This document shows, in pieces, positions 13,020 to 16,524 of a DNA stretch of 16,524 nt. The position numbers and the translations under genes were made by a program. Source of the stretch: an uncultured archaeon (GTDB taxonomy: Archaea > Thermoproteota > Nitrososphaeria > Conexivisphaerales > CALBHZ01); assembly GCA_937892815.1 (NCBI GenBank), contig CALBHZ010000050.1, positions 1 through 16,524 of the forward strand. The letters run 5' to 3'. Every line of letters starts with the position of its first letter. The first letter of the stretch is position 1. Below the pieces are notes generated by a model that saw only the letters and a program-made list of their open reading frames with translations, searched no databases and was not told the origin of the DNA.

Positions 13020-15752
13020 TTACCTGCTAGTACTTATAGCGTATTTACCTCTTCCTAAGTTTTCGTATAATGAAGTAATTAACTCATCTTCAGATACCCT
13101 TAGAGACCATAGCCATGCTTCAAGCTGCCTGTCTACCGGTATTACATCAATTCCTGCATCGTGTAATATTTTTACTTCGTCCTTAGATCTTTCGTAGTTC
13201 CACCTAGGTATTATAAACCTCTTGACCCTTATTCTCCTCGTTCTCACGGCCGCTATTATCTTGCCAGATCCTCTCCACCCCAGTCCTCCAACTGGTCCCA
13301 CGTTTCCCTTAATATCGGCCTTACCGGTCATCACTACATCTAATTCAACGGGTATTCCTGAGAGCTCCGATATAGCGGCTACGCTAAAGGTAACTCCCAA
13401 GCTAGGACCGCTAACTCCTAGACCAGGCACGCCCTCCAATGGGCTTATAACTTGGAACTTGAAATCAAAGTTAGATATATCAATTCCCGTTTTCTCCCTT
13501 ATATATCCTCTAACGTACTCAGTTGCATTTATCGCGCTCTCCAATACGCTAGTGTCTTCAACGGGCATTGCTCCAGTTACTGCGGTTTTTGCAGCGCCTG
13601 TTACTACCACTTTACCGGAACCCCTAGGATTTATAGAACACTCAACTAAGAGAGGCATACCCTTCCTTCCTTGGATATCCGTAGCTAACCCAATTGCAGC
13701 ACCCGTTCCTCTCGTTTTGTATATAATGCTTTCTTGAGCATCCATCATTTCCCTGTCTATCTCGCTCTCTAACGCTTCCGATGCCTTTTCGAAGTGATAG
13801 AGTCTTATTTTATACGTACTAGGCTTTATCGTCTTCAAAGTTTCAGGATCTGTCGATTTTAACACTTCCTCTAATCTCTTTAAATCGTCTTTGTACAACC
13901 TCTTCAGTTCTCTTATTCTTATTTCGTCTCCGCTCTCATAAGCCTTAGATAGCTCCATGGCCGCGACGACTTCTTCAGACCTTAGCCTATTAGCCTCCCT
14001 AATTATCTCAGCAACTACTCTAGGAGATACAGCCCTAAATCTCTTAATCACTTTAAGGACGTTTTCAGGGGTAGCTTCAGGATGCAGATGTGGTAAGTAA
14101 TGTCTTAAATGTACCCTAATTATGTCTAGTCTTTCTTCATCATTTCTAGGTAAAGGTATCTCAATAATGTAGGGTTCAAATCTATTCAGAACGGCTTCAT
14201 CTATCGCTTCGAGTCTATTAGTTGCTGCGATAACGATTACGTTCTCCAGAGGTTGTAAACCATCTAGCTCCGTTAGAATTTGCGCCGTTAGCCTATCGCT
14301 TACCGGATCTCCTTTCCTCTTCCCGGCGATAACGTCGAATTCATCGAAGAATATTATGCTCGGAGCATGCCTCCTAGCTAAGGAGAATAAGTCCCTAATG
14401 TTCTTTTCAGGCTCTCCTACCCATTTAGCGTTTATTAGTAACTGAGCTGCTGGAACGTAGAAGAAGGTAGCGTCATTTTCCTTAGCTATAGCCTTCGATA
14501 GGTATGTCTTTCCACAACCTGGCTCTCCCCACAATAGGAAGCCCTTAGGAGGTACCCAGTTTAGCTTGCTAGCGAGCTCTGGCTTTAAGCTCAAAGAGAT
14601 GATTTTAAATAGCTTTTCCTTTATACCGAAGAGACCTCCTACATCGCTATATCCAACAGCGGGCTTTATCTTAAGAACAGTGCTCATTACCTCGGTGCTC
14701 TTCTCTTGTTCAACGTAGCCTCTAAGCTCTCTAGCTACCAACTTAAAGTCGTCAAGTGTAACTCTATACTTTAGGCTTCCTTTCTTCCTGATAATTCCTC
14801 TAAATAAGCTACTGCGTAAAGGCTCTACTTTATGCTGGTAAACCCTCTGACACGCATCTATAATATCAAATGGGCTTAGCTGTGTTTGTCTAAAGGCGCT
14901 TACGGATCTTTCTAAGATCTTAAGCACTTCATTAGCATCTAAATGTTCCCATCCATATTTCTTAAGTTCCGCTTTCAATACAGCTAGTAGAATATCTCGC
15001 GTTAGGTTTTGATCGAGGTCTATGATATATGCTCTCCTTCTAATGTCCTCTCTAATACTTTCAAATTTATTAGTTGCCGCGATAACTACCGTTCTTTCAT
15101 CCGTATTTTGTATCCTGTTTATATTGTCTATAAAGGCATCCTGTACTCTAATGTCCTCTCTATCCGCTCCATGTTCTGGACGAGCAACTCTAAAGCCTAT
15201 GGTCTGGAACTCGTCGAAGAATACTATGCTCGGAGTCTCCTTAGCTCTGTTGAATATACTCGATATGTTCCTGATGCTCTGACCATAATATGGATGGAAG
15301 ACGTCTTCTCCTCTTACTACGATGGGCTGTACATTTACCCCTTTTTCCAATCCATATTTAATAGCCTCTCTTATACAAACTTCCGCTAATAAGGTCTTAC
15401 CGGTTCCCGTAGATCCCTTTAATATGAAGAACTTAGGAGGAGGCATTCCTTGTAAGATGTTCCTTACGGTAGGATCTCTTATTACGTGGTATGCTATAGA
15501 CGAGATTATGAGCTCGAACTCCTTTTCCCTGCCTATAAGATCTTCCTTGCTCCTAGGGAACTTCTTTTCAAGCTCCATTAACCTCTTCTTTATCTTTCGA
15601 GGGTTAAGCCTAGCGTTCCTCCACCTCCTGTAGTTACGGTTAACCAAGTAAAGAGGGAGGCTTAGCAGTTTACGAAGCCTTGGATGCTTAATCCACCAAG
15701 GCTTCTCTCCTCCCCAAGTGTACTCTTCATCACTGCTCATCGATAAGCTCAT
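13020..15752 (-). CDS. Tandem AAA+ (CDC48-like) ATPase fused to a C-terminal Lon-type protease domain
   Basis: The 910 residues fall into four parts. Residues 1-65 are basic and aromatic (WWIKHPRLRKLL, RNYRRWRNARLNPRK). AAA-1 has Walker A GSTGTGKT (113-120), an aromatic pore loop (HPYYGQ), Walker B IVFFDEF (176-182), sensor AATN and Arg residues 238-240. AAA-2 is CDC48-like: Walker A GEPGCGKT (409-416), pore loop KWVGE, Walker B IIFFDEFD (465-472), IVIAATNR and Arg524. The Lon domain (about 680-880) has catalytic Ser784 in GPSLG and Lys831 in GSGKIIAA. The serine-lysine gap is 47, against the usual 43. There is no membrane helix, unlike archaeal LonB, which also has only one AAA module. The start ATG at 15752 has GGAGGGG upstream. 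The gene overlaps its upstream partner by 23 bp. Likely role: ATP-driven unfolding and degradation near the membrane. Confidence 0.93.
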   Translation of the reverse strand: MSLSMSSDEEYTWGGEKPWWIKHPRLRKLLSLPLYLVNRNYRRWRNARLNPRKIKKRLMELEKKFPRSKEDLIGREKEFELIISSIAYHVIRDPTVRNILQGMPPPKFFILKGSTGTGKTLLAEVCIREAIKYGLEKGVNVQPIVVRGEDVFHPYYGQSIRNISSIFNRAKETPSIVFFDEFQTIGFRVARPEHGADREDIRVQDAFIDNINRIQNTDERTVVIAATNKFESIREDIRRRAYIIDLDQNLTRDILLAVLKAELKKYGWEHLDANEVLKILERSVSAFRQTQLSPFDIIDACQRVYQHKVEPLRSSLFRGIIRKKGSLKYRVTLDDFKLVARELRGYVEQEKSTEVMSTVLKIKPAVGYSDVGGLFGIKEKLFKIISLSLKPELASKLNWVPPKGFLLWGEPGCGKTYLSKAIAKENDATFFYVPAAQLLINAKWVGEPEKNIRDLFSLARRHAPSIIFFDEFDVIAGKRKGDPVSDRLTAQILTELDGLQPLENVIVIAATNRLEAIDEAVLNRFEPYIIEIPLPRNDEERLDIIRVHLRHYLPHLHPEATPENVLKVIKRFRAVSPRVVAEIIREANRLRSEEVVAAMELSKAYESGDEIRIRELKRLYKDDLKRLEEVLKSTDPETLKTIKPSTYKIRLYHFEKASEALESEIDREMMDAQESIIYKTRGTGAAIGLATDIQGRKGMPLLVECSINPRGSGKVVVTGAAKTAVTGAMPVEDTSVLESAINATEYVRGYIREKTGIDISNFDFKFQVISPLEGVPGLGVSGPSLGVTFSVAAISELSGIPVELDVVMTGKADIKGNVGPVGGLGWRGSGKIIAAVRTRRIRVKRFIIPRWNYERSKDEVKILHDAGIDVIPVDRQLEAWLWSLRVSEDELITSLYENLGRGKYAISTSR

Positions 15753-16521
15753 ACCATCCCCTCCACTTTCCTATGGCGTAGATTACAGTTAGGATTGAGA
15801 AGAGAATCGAAGCAAGCATTAGATCTGTCAAGGTTATTAACGCCTCAATTCCTAACAATCGAGCTAGTACTATAGAGATAAAGGATCCAATTAAGATGAA
15901 TACTAAGATCAAAGAGGAGGCGTAAAAGGCATACCTTAGAAGCAAGGAGAAGGTGTCCATTTTTCCCCACCTCTTAAACTTCTTTTTATAATCCTTAACA
16001 TCTAAATATCCCGTGATAAGGAAAAGGGGAAATAATGTGGAGTAGATAACGTATTCCCAAGTAGGCAAGCTTGGGGATACGATATTTAGTAAGCCAAGGC
16101 TTAACGGCTTAACCTCTAACGTCCTCAAGATATTAAGCTCTAATTGAGCTGAGATATTGCCAGGTACTACATAAGAGGCTATGAGGGAAGCAATGCCTTC
16201 TTTAACTACAAATACGTTTAGCTCAATAGGTTTATTTGATAAGAAAATCAATGTATATAAAATAGCTTTGTTAGTAGTATTTTTGAGATGAATTTCTATT
16301 CCCCCTTTACTTCCATGCTCATCACTAACACTTTCTATAAATGCTTTAATGCTCTCTATCTTAGAATATGAAACAACGACGGCTCCCTCGCTCTCATATC
16401 TTACTACGATGTAGTCATTTGGGTTTGTAAGATGAATTTTGGGAACTTTAATTACCACACCTTCAGAAGCATATACCGTAGAAGAGGTAACGAAGACGAA
16501 CACCATTAGTAGGACGGGCAA
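15730..16521 (-). CDS. Membrane protein with exported domain and three C-terminal helices (probably 5'-truncated)
   Basis: The frame is open to the window edge. The first TTG (16521) falls inside what looks like the hydrophobic core of a signal peptide (PVLLMVFVFVTSSTVYA, cleavage after VYA), so the true start is probably outside. An outer domain of about 135 residues follows, beta-rich by sequence, with two N-glycosylation sequons (NTT at 81-83, NIS at 122-124). Three membrane helices lie at about 155-174, 196-220 and 228-250. The loop YKKKFKRWGK (178-187) is basic, so it is cytosolic. The helix count then puts the tail KWRGWYELIDEQ in the cytosol, facing the AAA-Lon protease encoded next. 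The family is not recognised. The 23-bp overlap implies coupled translation and a functional link. Confidence 0.8.
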   Translation of the reverse strand: MPVLLMVFVFVTSSTVYASEGVVIKVPKIHLTNPNDYIVVRYESEGAVVVSYSKIESIKAFIESVSDEHGSKGGIEIHLKNTTNKAILYTLIFLSNKPIELNVFVVKEGIASLIASYVVPGNISAQLELNILRTLEVKPLSLGLLNIVSPSLPTWEYVIYSTLFPLFLITGYLDVKDYKKKFKRWGKMDTFSLLLRYAFYASSLILVFILIGSFISIVLARLLGIEALITLTDLMLASILFSILTVIYAIGKWRGWYELIDEQ

Positions 16522-16524
16522 CCA

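Noticed and set aside
13222..13737. 171-residue plus-strand open frame
   Set aside because: It is the shadow of the Lon protease domain on the opposite strand, with no homology-like motifs and no ribosome binding site.
15009..15633. Several plus-strand open frames opposite the AAA-1 region
   Set aside because: They are antisense to conserved AAA+ coding sequence and are rich in Ser/Leu/Tyr, as expected for shadow frames.
13020..15752. Ordinary archaeal LonB
   Set aside because: It has two AAA modules and no membrane helices, whereas LonB has one module with an inserted membrane segment.

Overview
The window is archaeal, most likely from a thermophilic Thermoproteota (crenarchaeal) lineage, probably one end of a metagenome contig. 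The evidence is a run of archaea-only or archaeo-eukaryotic information genes (aIF2-beta, aIF1A, RIO1 kinase, a Dim2/Pno1-like KH protein and both subunits of topoisomerase VI), TATA boxes placed for leaderless transcripts, many TTG starts, heavy AGA/AGG arginine use, and a tRNA gene with two bulge-helix-bulge introns. The first 22 bases are the end of an Illumina Nextera adapter and not genomic DNA.

Left edge (23-758): no intact gene. It holds the start of an FMN-reductase-like protein running into a frameshifted, stop-riddled remnant of an ECF/CbiO-type ABC ATPase. Next, on the minus strand, comes a two-gene unit: an MiaB-like methylthiotransferase (tRNA t6A to ms2t6A) followed by a gamma-glutamylcyclotransferase-fold protein whose signature residues are altered. 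Divergent from it is a strongly diverged FtsZ/tubulin-superfamily protein with an eroded GTP-binding signature. It meets a stand-alone MetG-type tRNA-binding OB-fold protein tail to tail.

Central block (3974-8988, plus strand): a tightly packed series of aIF2-beta, DUF424, aIF1A, RIO1, Dim2-like KH protein, Top6B and Top6A, with short gaps or overlaps and mostly TTG starts preceded by purine-rich ribosome binding sites. It joins translation initiation, small-subunit maturation and DNA topology. A two-helix mini membrane protein follows. Then comes tRNA-Asn(GUU), which reads as standard only if a 20-nt intron at 30/31 and a 12-nt intron at 37/38 are removed, leaving a middle exon of 7 nt.

Right part: an AOR-family tungsten/pterin oxidoreductase (plus), a decayed nitroreductase (minus), an MFS transporter (minus) and, at the edge, a two-gene minus-strand unit. 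In that unit a secreted-plus-three-helix membrane protein overlaps by 23 bp a 910-residue protein with two CDC48-like AAA+ modules and a C-terminal Lon-type Ser-Lys protease domain. This pair is the best candidate for an undescribed system: a tandem-AAA Lon protease with no membrane helix of its own, coupled to a dedicated membrane partner.
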